Source: Prosapia bicincta
Taxonomy: Eukaryota > Arthropoda > Insecta > Hemiptera > Cercopidae
Length of the DNA stretch: 64,000 nucleotides
Assembly: GCA_036971475.1 (NCBI GenBank)
Contig: JBAIZL010000007.1
Location: 27,952,447-28,016,446, forward strand
Direction: 5' to 3'
In this document: in pieces, positions 22,484 to 36,400 of the stretch
Position numbering within the stretch: the first letter of the stretch is position 1
How the letters are laid out: each line of letters starts with the position of its first letter
The notes under the pieces: model-generated
Database searches by the model: none
The model's input: the letters and a program-made list of their open reading frames with translations, nothing else
What the model was told of the DNA's origin: nothing
Made by a program: the position numbers and the translations under genes

Positions 22484-23865
22484 TTTTGTTACAGAATTAA
22501 CTGCTGAAAGTTCATTTTAATTTTTATTCATGGGTTCAATATTATTATCAATAGAAGCAGTTGTCAACATATCAACTTTGTCGTTGAAAACTGAAATATT
22601 GCCATTCTCAATTAAATCAGAGATTTTCTTAGCACTTGAAATATACATATTTTTCAATGTATTTTCGCAGTTTAAAATATCTATTGTGCCTTACCTGAAA
22701 ATACTATTGATGTTATATTCAACAGAATCATGTATAACAAAGAAAATTTTATTTCCTGAATCTTAAAAAAAAAAATTAAATTCAAATGTATCAATTTGTA
22801 AGTGAACAGTGAACAAGACATCTGAAATAGATATAGAAAAATTTAATTTGTTTGAATTCATACATTGCTGACAACACTAATATGATTCGATAAACAAGAC
22901 TAGAAATCTCACACGACATTACATCCCACAAAACTACCATTACGAGCAGTCTTAAAACACCCTCAAACGAGTAATACACATTCTAGGATATATTGTCCTA
23001 GCTAAATACCTTGACCCAAAAATCCCAGGTTCCTCGAATGAGGACAAAATCAGGACTCAAGGTCTCAGGAAAGTAAAATTCAAAAATTTATTAACTCTAG
23101 AATTGAGAAAACTTTAGCATTGCAGAAACATAGAGACAAATACAGGTACCCCCTAACAACAAACATATTCAAATTTACAAAAGCCTTGGATCTTTATAAA
23201 GAGCATTGCAATTATTTCGCATGCCTGATAAGTTTATATATTGAAAACTGTGTACAATTTTGTGTGAACGAAGTTTTCACATGAACAGATCAATATTGTT
23301 GTTTGTATTATGATGCAGATAGGCAGTTTGTTTAGTAGAAAAATAGCATTGCTTAAAGTTGAATTGAATTAACAAGTTATGACACTCATGTTCCTATTTA
23401 ACCAACTGTCCTGACGTCTGCATTGTAAGGTTCTCTTTTACCTGTCTTCTATAATAAAGTGTTACCCATCATTAACTTAATATGTATTATGTACTTTAAG
23501 GGTTTAATGTTTAAAAATGTGTCCTAATTTTAAGTACTGATAAATAGCGTTTGCTATTTTATAAGAAATTTGGCAGAACTTTTATATTTAATATGTATGC
23601 TGTCCATCTGGGAGAGTAGGCCAATGGTGGAAGGTATACAGGGATTACTGAAGAAAGAACATTGACATAACCTATAAATGTTAATTTGTATCTGCAAACT
23701 CTGCTTAGGCAAAGCAAGTGCAGGGGTGTTCAACAGAGGTGTCCCCCGTAAATGCATCCATTGCCTCTAGTATTTCCTTATTTAAACTGTCTGTTTATAC
23801 AAACTAATCTGAGTGTACTAATAAATTAAGGTAACCTTTGTTAAATACTTTACACATATGAGCCG

Positions 23866-24104
23866 TTGAGAGGAAAAGTGGTGTAAGTCAGTGCTAATTA
23901 ATTTCGAGATAATTAGAGGTTTGTTAGGACTTTAACTGCAAATAGCAGGAATAAAAATAAATATTTGTCCATATTACAGTACTTAAAGGTCGAATATAAC
24001 TAGCCATTTATTTCATTATTAATTTGTAATTGCTTATTAATTTTTTAAACAATTTTTAATTAAAACTTTTGACTTACACCAATTTTTTTCTCAATGGCTC
24101 ATAT
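23866..24104. mobile_element. Short MITE with 35-bp inverted ends
   Basis: The left end atatgagccgttgagaggaa continues to gtggtgtaagtca. The right end, inverted, reads atatgagccattgagaaaaa and then ttggtgtaagtca. The body of about 240 bp is AT-rich and non-coding. The target site is not clear. Confidence 0.65.
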
Positions 24105-24345
24105 AACTTTTGCAATGGAAACACTAAATCTTTTCATTTCATTAAGTGCCATCAGTGACCATAAATGGAGTAATATTAGCAAAAAGTTCTTGATAAATTC
24201 TTTCATTAACACATTGGATCTTTCACCAAAACAATAAGTTGACAGTATATCAATAAGTTGACAAAATACTGTGGTATTTCAAATTATAAAAATTTTATTC
24301 AAACTCAATAAACTATATAACATAGTAAAAAGAATAAGATGAGCT

Positions 24346-24475
24346 TTAACACTTTCAGTAAAGATTACGCATTTTTACTGGTCGCCGATACTACTGTAGA
24401 ACGCTGATCACATGATTTTACCAGTTCGTAATTTATCGTTGAATTATATTGCGTATTCAGTATTTAACGGGTTAA
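24346..24475. mobile_element. piggyBac-like MITE flanked by TTAA
   Basis: TTAA stands at both ends (24346-24349 and 24472-24475). The inner ends cactttcagtaaagattacg and the inverse of the right (cccgttaaatactgaatacg) match at about 70% of positions. TTAA target sites are the hallmark of piggyBac elements. A piggyBac transposase remnant lies just downstream (24590-24985), so the two may be parts of one decayed copy. Confidence 0.5.
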
Positions 24476-24589
24476 GCGTACTCTGTGATCTTTTTCTGAA
24501 TATTAGTAACACATTTCCCCCCTAGATAACATGCAATGCATTACTACTGACTTATGCCAGCTGCTTACAGAGATGGTGTAATCAGATGA

Positions 24590-24985
24590 TAGTGGTGATA
24601 GATTTATGTTGATCATGAGCAACTTTCACACAAATGACAATCGGCTTTGTAAACAGAGGGAACAACCGTGATATGATCCTATTCATAAATTAGAGACCTT
24701 ATGTATTCATTTTAAATAAGCATTCCTGCCTGGGGATGCATCCCTGACAGAGATCAAGTGGCTTAACACTCAGTCTACTTGCTACTGGCAAGCCTTAGAA
24801 AAAAAAAATACGAAGAACGTGTTAAATGTGTTCTGCAAAGGGGCCGAGAGGGAGTGAGAAATAAAAGAGGAAAGACAGATCTTTCTGGTGTTGTGAGTGT
24901 CGTGTCCCATTATGCAAAGAACCTTGTTTCAAGGTTTATCACACACAAAATAATTTCAATTTATAAGTCACTTTTGTTGACGTAT
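24590..24985 (+). pseudogene. piggyBac transposase remnant, core-to-tail deletion
   Basis: Pieces in two frames fit piggyBac order: FHTNDNRLCKQREQP, then YDPIHKLETLCIHFK and FLPGDASLTEIK (about 24620-24760, where the intact protein has Y.P...F...Y.PG..ltvDE). Next come a basic segment KKKYEERVKCVLQRG and the C-terminal zinc-binding tail CCECRVPLCKEPCFKVYHTQ (about 24885-24945). Catalytic aspartates of the DDD triad are not visible and most of the catalytic domain is deleted. Stops and a frameshift near 24835 confirm decay. Confidence 0.55.
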
Positions 24986-26525
24986 ATAAACAGTTGTTTT
25001 GTGTAAATAAATAAAGTGTAAATGTATTTGATGTGTTTAGTTTTGTGGAAAACTGTTGAGGGCACATTTGTTTGATTTTTTTTTTCAAAAGAGGCAGTTA
25101 TAAAACGACATTTGAAATACATATACCCAAATATAAAGTAATTGTGTTGTATATCAACATAAAGACAAAATCAGGACAATACAGCAATGCAAGTTTCATT
25201 TTTATATCATTTATAGATTGAAAGTTATGATTTTTTAAAAACACCCAAAAGCCTCCAGCATTCTATCTAGGTAACTGGGCCAGCGCTATAAGTGATAAAA
25301 AATGTATAATTTTATAAACCCTACATTACTCATAAAAATAATATAATAAACTAAAATTGAACAAAGTAATCAAAGCAAAAATTGTGTGTATGAGGGGGGT
25401 CGACTATATGTCCACACTTTGTAAATAACTTTGGAAAATAATTATATTTTTGTAAAACTATAATAAACTATCCTAAAGAAAACATCCTTAAAATACACTA
25501 ATTTTAATATGTTTGTAAAAAAAACAAAAAAATACAAAAAACCTTCAATACCTTACTTATTGCTCCCCAATTCAGCTCTGATTTCTTCACACATTAAGCA
25601 TGGCGGTGATATTGGATATCTCATCAAACTACTGTCTGTGTTTTCATTAACTTTCACCTATAACGGCAGTGGAATGCTATGCGGGTTGCAAAGCTTGTCG
25701 TAGCATCTAAATATCGTGCCCGTTGTTTTCATCTCAATTATTTTGTTTCTACCATATACAGGTTTATTGGGGACATCAAAACTGTGTATTAGACATTAAA
25801 ATATTGTTTTATTTATCAGGTCACAATTATAAAAAAAATGCAAATGATAAGATACTGTATAAAAAATAATAAAACTCAATAAAAAAGACAGAGAGAAAAA
25901 AATAATTTACATAAAAATCTAGAATACCTACTACTAAAATATACTACATACTAAAATTAACCACTCAACTTTTAACTTGGTATATTTGTTTCTGTTTATG
26001 TCATGTGTTTCACAAAGCGATAGAGATCGATAATGTAAACGCAGACATAGATGTTGCATATGTCATGTCCGAGACTATTTATAGCCGAAATTAGCTGACA
26101 TTTGTTTACTACAATCTTATGATGACACATTAGGTTTTCGGACGTCCAAAAACGTTTTATTTAAAGACTCTTATTTACAGTAGTCTGTTCCCACCTCGAG
26201 TAGGTTCATTCACTCTAAGAGAACAGTTATCGTTTATTTTTGCGTTATTTCAGAAAGCTTAGCTTATTTTTATGATCGTTGTTTTTACCAGATATTTTGC
26301 TGCGTTAAGTGGTTCAAACTAGAAAAAACATTATAATATAAAAGTTAAACCAAATTAAATCTGTTCATAAAACTCTCTGAAGCATTGTTTCAGTTGAAGC
26401 ATCAAAAGTTACCTTGGGATGGTCGGATTTAAAAACGACTCAGGCAAAATGTTCTCCAAACTCTTCTGAAGCACTGACACAAAAATCAAACCTTTATACA
26501 AACATTTATCGACACTAGAGAGGTT

Positions 26526-26662
26526 TTAATTAGACTGGGAGCGAGCCTGCCGGTGCACTCGCCGTCTCTCAGAAGGGGAGCAGGGAGTGCACCGGCACGC
26601 TCTCAGTGCCTCGTAAGGGAACCCAGAGCGTGCCGGTACACTAGCCGTGCTGAATGTGTTAA
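26526..26662. mobile_element. GC-rich TTAA-flanked short element with internal hairpin
   Basis: This 137-bp GC-rich island lies in very AT-rich DNA and is bounded by TTAA (26526-26529, 26659-26662). Inside, gtgcaccggcacgctct (about 26588-26604) pairs with agagcgtgccggtacac (about 26625-26641) around a 20-base loop. A third related block, gccggtgcactcgcc, is at about 26549. The right end inverted (TTAACACATTCAGCACGGC) resembles piggyBac-like ends; the left end does not match it well. Confidence 0.4.
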
Positions 26663-27649
26663 AGCACTTCTACAAGTTGCCTTTAAGGTCACTGTTATTT
26701 GTATGTTGAACATGTAGCAATAACAAAAAATGTGGAGAGCAGATTTGCTATCACTTTCAAAGCGACTGAAAACTGTCAGAATTTGTTACACTCCCAGATA
26801 ATGTCACGAAATAGACAGTTGATTTTCTCATAGAAATTACAAAAAAAAAACTAAAGGAAAAAACTAAGTAACACATCACAGTACTTATAAAATGTATGGG
26901 ATGACTCAACTGTTTAATCCGGTTTAGTGCTCTTTCATGTAGTAATGCATGGCTCCCGCAGCAAGTACTAAAATGTGTCATAGTTTAAAATTATTTTTTA
27001 AAACAGCTGTTCAGTTGACTGAAAAAAAATTACAATTCAGAATCAAATGACTTATATAACGTGAAATACTGAAAAATGACATTTTACACAAAAGGGAAAC
27101 ACAGAATTGTTTACATGAGTGTATATAATTATTCAGTTTATTTACCATTGATATTTATGTTAACTTGATCTGTGCTTAGTGTTAGTGTTCTATGTGTTAA
27201 TAAAGTGTATGGAAGAATGTACTTGTTTTTTATTACGTTAACAGTATGTTGTGTTTCCTAAACTATTAACCTGGACCGGAATACATGACTTCCTTTTTAT
27301 CTATCCACTTTCTGTAGCAAAATGATGTTGGAAGGTTGAAATTACTAGGGCAAAAGCACTAGGGCATAAAAAATCGTATTTCGATTGTAAATTAACTCGT
27401 TCATTGTGTATTAAAATATATACAGGTATATTATATTTTTAAAAAGGTAAATAATCAAAAATTTTATGACTTGTTTTGTTGTGTTAATTAGTATCATATT
27501 GCCTTTAATGCTGCAGTGGAATATATTTCTTATTGTTGTTTTAAAAAAAATGTATTATGGTATTTCTTTTTATCCTGCTGTTGATTACACTGACGTTGCC
27601 ATTTTATGGATTAGTATAGTATTGTCTTTTATCCTGCAGTTAAAGCAAT

Positions 27650-30600
27650 TACCCCTCTTTTTTATATTTACTATGATATTCCTTTTCATCCAGCAACGGA
27701 GTACACTGCCTTTTACCTTTATATATTTAATACTGTATTCTTTCTGTCCTGCAGTGGAAAAAAATCCCTCCGCTATTTTTATATTTACTATGATATTCCT
27801 TTTCATCCAGCAACGGAGTACACTGCCTTTTACCTTTATATATTTAATACTGTATTCTTTCTGTCCTGCAGTGGAAAAAAATCCCTCCGCTATTTTTATA
27901 TTTACTATGATATTCCTTTTCATCCAGCAACGGAGTACACTGCCTTTTACCTTTATATATTTAATACTGTATTCTTTCTGTCCTGCAGTGGAAAAAAATC
28001 CCTCCGCTATTTTTATATTTACTATGATATTCCTTTTCATCCAGCAACGGAGTACACTGCCTTTTACCTTTATATATTTAATACTGTATTCTTTCTGTCC
28101 TGCAGTGGAAAAAAATCCCTCCGCTATTTTTATATTTACTATGATATTCCTTTTCATCCAGCAACGGAGTACACTGCCTTTTACCTTTATATATTTAATA
28201 CTGTATTCTTTCTGTCCTGCAGTGGAAAAAAATCCCTCCGCTATTTTTATATTTACTATGATATTCCTTTTCATCCAGCAACGGAGTACACTGCCTTTTA
28301 CCTTTATATATTTAATACTGTATTCTTTCTGTCCTGCAGTGGAAAAAAATCCCTCCGCTATTTTTATATTTACTATGATATTCCTTTTCATCCAGCAACG
28401 GAGTACACTGCCTTTTACCTTTATATATTTAATACTGTATTCTTTCTGTCCTGCAGTGGAAAAAAATCCCTCCGCTATTTTTATATTTACTATGATATTC
28501 CTTTTCATCCAGCAACGGAGTACACTGCATTTACCTTTATATATTTAATACTGTATTCTTTCTGTCCTGCAGTGGAAAAAAATCCCTCCGCTATTTTTAT
28601 ATTTACTATGATATTCCTTTTCATCCAGCAACGGAGTACACTGCCTTTTACCTTTATATATTTAATACTGTATTCTTTCTGTCCTGCAGTGGAAAAAAAT
28701 CCCTCCGCTATTTTTATATTTACTATGATATTCCTTTTCATCCAGCAACGGAGTACACTGCCTTTTACCTTTATATATTTAATACTGTATTCTTTCTGTC
28801 CTGCAGTGGAAAAAAATCCCTCCGCTATTTTTATATTTACTATGATATTCCTTTTCATCCAGCAACGGAGTACACTGCCTTTTACCTTTATATATTTAAT
28901 ACTGTATTCTTTCTGTCCTGCAGTGGAAAAAAATCCCTCCGCTATTTTTATATTTACTATGATATTCCTTTTTATCCTGCAGTGGAGTACACTGCCTTTT
29001 ACCTTTATATATTTAATACTGTATTCTTTCTGTCCTGCAGTGGAAAAAAATCCCTCCGCTATTTTTATATTTACTATGATATTCCTTTTCATCCAGCAAC
29101 GGAGTACACTGCCTTTTACCTTTATATATTTAATACTGTATTCTTTCTGTCCTGCAGTGGAAAAAAATCCCTCCGCTATTTTTATATTTACTATGATATT
29201 CCTTTTCATCCAGCAACGGAGTACACTGCCTTTTACCTTTATATATTTAATACTGTATTCTTTCTGTCCTGCAGTGGAAAAAAATCCCTCCGCTATTTTT
29301 ATATTTACTATGATATTCCTTTTCATCCAGCAACGGAGTACACTGCCTTTTACCTTTATATATTTAATACTGTATTCTTTCTGTCCTGCAGTGGAAAAAA
29401 ATCCCTCCGCTATTTTTATATTTACTATGATATTCCTTTTCATCCAGCAACGGAGTACACTGCCTTTTACCTTTATATATTTAATACTGTATTCTTTCTG
29501 TCCTGCAGTGGAAAAAAATCCCTCCGCTATTTTTATATTTACTATGATATTCCTTTTCATCCAGCAACGGAGTACACTGCCTTTTACCTTTATATATTTA
29601 ATACTGTATTCTTTCTGTCCTGCAGTGGAAAAAAATCCCTCCGCTATTTTTATATTTACTATGATATTCCTTTTCATCCAGCAACGGAGTACACTGCCTT
29701 TTACCTTTATATATTTAATACTGTATTCTTTCTGTCCTGCAGTGGAAAAAAATCCCTCCGCTATTTTTATATTTACTATGATATTCCTTTTCATCCAGCA
29801 ACGGAGTACACTGCCTTTTACCTTTATATATTTAATACTGTATTCTTTCTGTCCTGCAGTGGAAAAAAATCCCTCCGCTATTTTTATATTTACTATGATA
29901 TTCCTTTTTATCCTGCAGTGGAGTACACTGCCTTTTACCTTTATATATTTAATACTGTATTCTTTCTGTCCTGCAGTGGAAAAAAATCCCTCCGCTATTT
30001 TTATATTTACTATGATATTCCTTTTCATCCAGCAACGGAGTACACTGCCTTTTACCTTTATATATTTAATACTGTATTCTTTCTGTCCTGCAGTGGAAAA
30101 AAATCCCTCCGCTATTTTTATATTTACTATGATATTCCTTTTCATCCAGCAACGGAGTACACTGCCTTTTACCTTTATATATTTAATACTGTATTCTTTC
30201 TGTCCTGCAGTGGAAAAAAATCCCTCCGCTATTTTTATATTTACTATGATATTCCTTTTCATCCAGCAACGGAGTACACTGCCTTTTACCTTTATATATT
30301 TAATACTGTATTCTTTCTGTCCTGCAGTGGAAAAAAATCCCTCCGCTATTTTTATATTTACTATGATATTCCTTTTCATCCAGCAACGGAGTACACTGCC
30401 TTTTACCTTTATATATTTAATACTGTATTCTTTCTGTCCTGCAGTGGAAAAAAATCCCTCCGCTATTTTTATATTTACTATGATATTCCTTTTCATCCAG
30501 CAACGGAGTACACTGCCTTTTACCTTTATATATTTAATACTGTATTCTTTCTGTCCTGCAGTGGAAAAAAATCCCTCCGCTATTTTTATATTTACTATGA

Positions 30601-30845
30601 TATTCCTTTTCATCCAGCAACGGAGTACACTGCCTTTTACCTTTATATATTTAATACTGTATTCTTTCTGTCCTGCAGTGGAAAAAAATCCCTCCGCTAT
30701 TTTTATATTTACTATGATATTCCTTTTTATCTTGCAGTGGAGTACACTGCCTTATACCTTTATATATTTAATACTGTATTCTTTCTGTCCTGCAGTGGAA
30801 AAAAATCCCTCCGCTATTTTTATATTTACTATGATATTCCTTTTT
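27650..30845. repeat. Satellite block A: homogeneous 117-bp units
   Basis: About 27 near-identical copies with gcagtggaaaaaaatccctc and catccagcaacggagtac. A variant half (tttatcctgcagtggagtac) replaces catccagcaacggag at about 28971 and again at about 29907. These lie 936 bp apart, exactly eight units, so an eight-unit higher-order repeat was duplicated. One unit near 28529 lacks a single base (ctgcatttacc), which is why reading frames break there. Near-identity implies very recent homogenisation. Confidence 0.93.
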
Positions 30846-32330
30846 ATCTTGCAGTGGAGTACACTGCATTTTACCTTTATATATTTAATACTGTATTGCT
30901 TTCTATCTTGCAGTGCAAAAAATTCCCTCTCTACTTTTAATATTTACTGTGATCTTCCTTTTTATCTTGCAGTGGAATACACTGCCTTTTACCTTTATAT
31001 ATTTAATACTGTATTGCTTTCTATCTTGCAGTGCAAAAAATTCCCTCTCTCCTTTTTATATTTACTCTGATATTCCTTTTTATCTTGCAGTGGAATACAC
31101 TGTATTTTACCTTTATATATTTAATACTGTATTGCTTTCTATCTTGCAGTGCAAAAAATTCCCTCTCTCCTTTTTATATTTACTCTGATATTCCTTTTTA
31201 TCCTGCAGTGGAATACACTGTATTTTACCTTTATATATTTAATACTGTATTGCTTTCTATCTTGCAGTGCAAAAAATTCCCTCTCTCCTTTTTATATTTA
31301 CTCTGATATTCCTTTTTATCCTGCAGTGGAGTACACTGTATTTTACCTTTATATATTTAATACTGTATTGCTTTTTATCTTGCAGTGCAAAAAATTCCCT
31401 CTCTACTTTTAATATTTACTGTGATCTTCCTTTTTATCTTGCAGTGGAATACACTGTATTTTACCTTTATATATTTAATACTGTATTGCTTTCTATCTTG
31501 CAGTGCAAAAAATTCCCTCTCTCCTTTTTATATTTACTCTGATATTCCTTTTTATCCTGCAGTGGAATACACTGTATTTTACCTTTATATATTTAATACT
31601 GTATTGCTTTCTATCTTGCAGTGCAAAAAATTCCCTCTCTCCTTTTTATATTTACTCTGATATTCCTTTTTATCCTGCAGTGGAGTACACTGTATTTTAC
31701 CTTTATATATTTAATACTGTATTGCTTTTTATCTTGCAGTGCAAAAAATTCCCTCTCTACTTTTAATATTTACTGTGATCTTCCTTTTTATCTTGCAGTG
31801 GAATACACTGTATTTTACCTTTATATATTTAATACTGTATTGCTTTCTATCTTGCAGTGCAAAAAATTCCCTCTCTACTTTTAATATTTACTGTGATCTT
31901 CCTTTTTATCTTGCAGTGGAATACACTGTATTTTACCTTTATATATTTAATACTGTATTGCTTTCTATCTTGCAGTGCAAAAAATTCCCTCTCTCCTTTT
32001 TATATTTACTCTGATATTCCTTTTTATCCTGCAGTGGAGTACACTGTATTTTACCTTTATATATTTAATACTGTATTGCTTTCTATCTTGCAGTGCAAAA
32101 AATTCCCTCTCTACTTTTAATATTTACTCTGATATTCCTTTTTATCCTGCAGTGGAGTACACTGTATTTTACCTTTATATATTTAATACTGTATTGCTTT
32201 CTATCTTGCAGTGCAAAAAATTCCCTCTCTACTTTTAATATTTACTCTGATATTCCTTTTTATCCTGCAGTGGAGTACACTGTATTTCACCTTTATGTAT
32301 TTAATAATGTATTGCTTTCTGTCCAGTTGT
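30846..32330. repeat. Satellite block B: 118-bp units
   Basis: About 12-13 copies characterised by gcagtgcaaaaaattccctc and tatcttgcagtg. The unit is one base longer than in block A, so any frame shifts by one at every copy. Two subtypes alternate (ctctcctttttatatttact and ctctacttttaatatttact), which suggests a short higher-order pattern. Confidence 0.9.
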
Positions 32331-33400
32331 AGAAAAAAGTTCCCTCTCTGCTTTTTATATTTACTGTGATATTCCTTTTTATCCTGCAGTGGAATGCACT
32401 GCCTTTTCCCTTTATATATGTAGTACTGTACTGATTTCTATCCTGCTGTAAAAAAAAAATTTCCTTTCTTTTTATATTTACTATGATATTCCTTTTTATC
32501 CTGCAGAGGTATTCACTGCCTTATACCTTTATATATTTAATACTGTATTGCTTTCTATTATGCTGCGGAAAAAATTCCCTCTCTCCTTTTTATATTTACT
32601 ATGATATTCCTTTTTATCCTGCAGAGGTATTCACTGCCTTATACCTTTATATATTTAATACTGTATTGCTTTCTATTATGCTGCGGAAAAAATTCCCTCT
32701 CTCCTTTTTATATTTACTATGATATTCCTTTTTATCCTGCAGTGGTATTCACTGCCTTTTACCTTTATGTATTTAACAGTGTATTGCTTTTCATCCTGCA
32801 GGGGAAGAAATTTCCCTCTTACCTTTTTATATTTACTATGATATTCCTTTTTATCCTGCAGAGGTATTCACTGCCTTTTACCTTTATGTATTTAACAGTG
32901 TATTGCTTTTCATCCTGCAGGGGAAGAAATTTCCCTCTTACCTTTTTATATTTACTATGATATTCCTTTTTACCCTGCAGTGGTATTCACTGCCTTTTAC
33001 CTTTATGTATTTAACAGTGTATTGCTTTTCATCCTGCAGGGGAAAAAATTCCCTCTCTCCTTTTTATATTTACTATGATATTCCTTTTTATCCTGCAGAG
33101 GTATTCACTGCCTTATACCTTTATATATTTAATACTGTATTGCTTTCTATTATGCTGCGGAAAAAATTCCCTCTCTCCTTTTTATATTTACTATGATATT
33201 CCTTTTTATCCTGCAGTGGTATTCACTGCCTTTTACCTTTATGTATTTAACAGTGTATTGCTTTTCATCCTGCAGGGGAAGAAATTTCCCTCTTACCTTT
33301 TTATATTTACCATGATATTCCTTTTTACCCTGCAGTGGAATACACTGCCTTTTACCTTTATGTATTTAATAGTGTATTGCCATTTATCCTGCAGTGGAAC
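32331..33400. repeat. Satellite block C: transitional units
   Basis: About nine units marked by gcagaggtattcactgcc and ctattatgctgcggaaaaaa, or catcctgcaggggaagaaat. Pairs of units are repeated as blocks (for example 32590-32830 against 33065-33300). Divergence from both neighbouring blocks is higher than within them. Confidence 0.85.
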
Positions 33401-36400
33401 AAATTCCATTTCTATTTTTATATTTACTATAGTGTTCCTTTTTATCCTGCAGTGGAAAAAATTCCCTCTCCTTTTTATATTACTATGATATTATTTTTTA
33501 TCCTGCAGTGGAATACACTGCCATTTCCTTTTATGTATTAAATTGAGTATTGGTTCCTATCCTGCAGTGGAAAAAATTCCCTCTCCTTTTAATATTTACT
33601 ATGATATTCCTTTTTATCCTGCAGTGGAATACACTTCCATTTCCTTTTATGTATTAAATTGAGTATTGGTTCCTATCCTGCAGTGGAAAAAATTCCCTCT
33701 CCTTTTTATATTACTATGATATTATTTTTTATCCTGCAGTGGAATACACTGCCGTTTACCTTTATATACTTAATTGATTATTGGTTTTTATCCTGCAGTG
33801 GAAAAAATTCCCTCTCCTTTTAATATTTACTATGATATTCCTTTTTATCCTGCAGTGGAATACACTTCCATTTCCTTTTATGTATTAAATTAAGTATTGG
33901 TTCCTATCCTGCAGTGGAAAAAATTCCCTCTCCTTTTAATATTTACTATGATATTCCCTTTTATCCTGCAGTGGAATACACTTCCATTTCCTTTTATGTA
34001 TTAAATTAAGTATTGGTTCCTATCCTGCAGTGGAAAAAATTCCCTCTCCTTTTAATATTTACTATGATATTCCCTTTTATCCTGCAGTGGAATACACTGC
34101 CATTTACCTTTATGAATTTAATTGAGTATTGGTTCCTATCCTGCAGTGGAAAAGATTCCCTCTCCTTTTAATATTTACTATGATATTCCTTTTTATCATG
34201 CAGTGGAAAACACTTCCATTTCCTTTTATGTATTAAATTAAGTATTGGTTCCTATCCTGCAGTGGAAAAAATTCCCTCTCCTTTTAATATTTACTATGAT
34301 ATTCCCTTTTATCCTGCAGTGGAATACACTGCCATTTACCTTTATGAATTTAATTGAGTATTGGTTCCTATCCTGCAGTGGAAAAAATTCCCTCTCCTTT
34401 TAATATTTACTATGATATTCCTTTTTATCATGCAGTGGAAAACACTTCCATTTCCTTTTATGTATTAAATTAAGTATTGGTTCCTATCCTGCAGTGGAAA
34501 AAATTCCCTCTCCTTTTAATATTTACTATGATATTTCCTTTTATCCTGCAGTGGAATACACTGCCATTTACCTTTATGAATTTAATTGAGTATTGGTTCC
34601 TATCCTGCAGTGGAAAAAATTCCCTCTCCTTTTAATATTTACTATGATATTCCTTTTTATCCTGCAGTGGAATACACTTCCATTTCCTTTTATGTATTAA
34701 ATTGAGTATTGGTTCCTATCCTGCAGTGGAAAAAATTCCCTCTCCTTTTAATATTTACTATGATATTCCTTTTTATCCTGCAGTGGAAAACACTTCCATT
34801 TCCTTTTATGTATTAAATTAAGTATTGGTTCCTATCCTGCAGTGGAAAAAATTCCCTCTCCTTTTAATATTTACTATGATATTCCCTTTTATCCTGCAGT
34901 GGAATACACTGCCATTTACCTTTATGAATTTAATTGAGTATTGGTTCCTATCCTGCAGTGGAAAAAATTCCCTCTCCTTTTAATATTTACTATGATATTC
35001 CTTTTTATCCTGCAGTGGAAAACACTTCCATTTCCTTTTATGTATTAAATTAAGTATTGGTTCCTATCCTGCAGTGGAAAAAATTCCCTCTCCTTTTAAT
35101 ATTTACTATGATATTCCTTTTTATCCTGCAGTGGAAAACACTTCCATTTCCTTTTATGTATTAAATTAAGTATTGGTTCCTATCCTGCAGTGGAAAAAAT
35201 TCCCTCTCCTTTTAATATTTACTATGATATTCCTTTTTATCCTGCAGTGGAATACACTTCCATTTCCTTTTATGTATTAAATTAAGTATTGGTTCCTATC
35301 CTGCAGTGGAAAAAATTCCCTCTCCTTTTAATATTTACTATGATATTCCTTTTTATCCTGCAGTGGAAAACACTTCCATTTCCTTTTATGTATTAAATTA
35401 AGTATTGGTTCCTATCCTGCAGTGGAAAAAATTCCCTCTCCTTTTAATATTTACTATGATATTCCCTTTTATCCTGCAGTGGAATACACTGCCATTTACC
35501 TTTATGAATTTAATTGAGTATTGGTTCCTATCCTGCAGTGGAAAAAATTCCGTCTCCTTTTAATATTTACTATGATATTCCTTTTTATCCTGCAGTGGAA
35601 TACACTTCCATTTCCTTTTATGTATTAAATTGAGTATTGGTTCCTATCCTGCAGTGGAAAAAATTCCCTCTCCTTTTTATATTACTATGATATTCCTTTT
35701 TATCCTGCAGTGGAATACACTTCCATTTCCTTTTATGTATTAAATTGAGTATTGGTTCCTATCCTGCAGTGGAAAAAATTCCCTCTCCTTTTAATATTTA
35801 CTATGATATTCCTTTTTATCCTGCAGTGGAATACACTTCCATTTCCTTTTATGTATTAAATTGAGTATTGGTTCCTATCCTGCAGTGGAAAAAATTCCCT
35901 CTCCTTTTTATATTACTATGATATTATTTTTTTCCTGCAGTGGAATACACTGCCGTTTACCTTTATATACTTAATTGATTATTGGTTTTTATCCTGCAGT
36001 GGAAAAAATTCCCTCTCCTTTTAATATTTACTATGATATTCCTTTTTATCCTGCAGTGGAAAACACTTCCATTTCCTTTTATGTATTAAATTAAGTATTG
36101 GTTCCTATCCTGCAGTGGAAAAAATTCCCTCTCCTTTTAATATTTACTATGATATTCCCTTTTATCCTGCAGTGGAATACACTGCCATTTACCTTTATGA
36201 ATTTAATTGAGTATTGGTTCCTATCCTGCAGTGGAAAAAATTCCCTCTCCTTTTAATATTTACTATGATATTCCCTTTTATCCTGCAGTGGAATACACTG
36301 CCATTTACCTTTATGAATTTAATTGAGTATTGGTTCCTATCCTGCAGTGGAAAAAATTCCCTCTCCTTTTAATATTTACTATGATATTCCCTTTTATCCT

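Noticed and set aside
27466..31070. Open frames of 307-832 codons on both strands within the satellite
   Set aside because: They exist because the 117-bp unit is divisible by three and lacks stops in several frames on both strands. They end where units of 118 bp begin. No start context, splice sites or domain support a protein.
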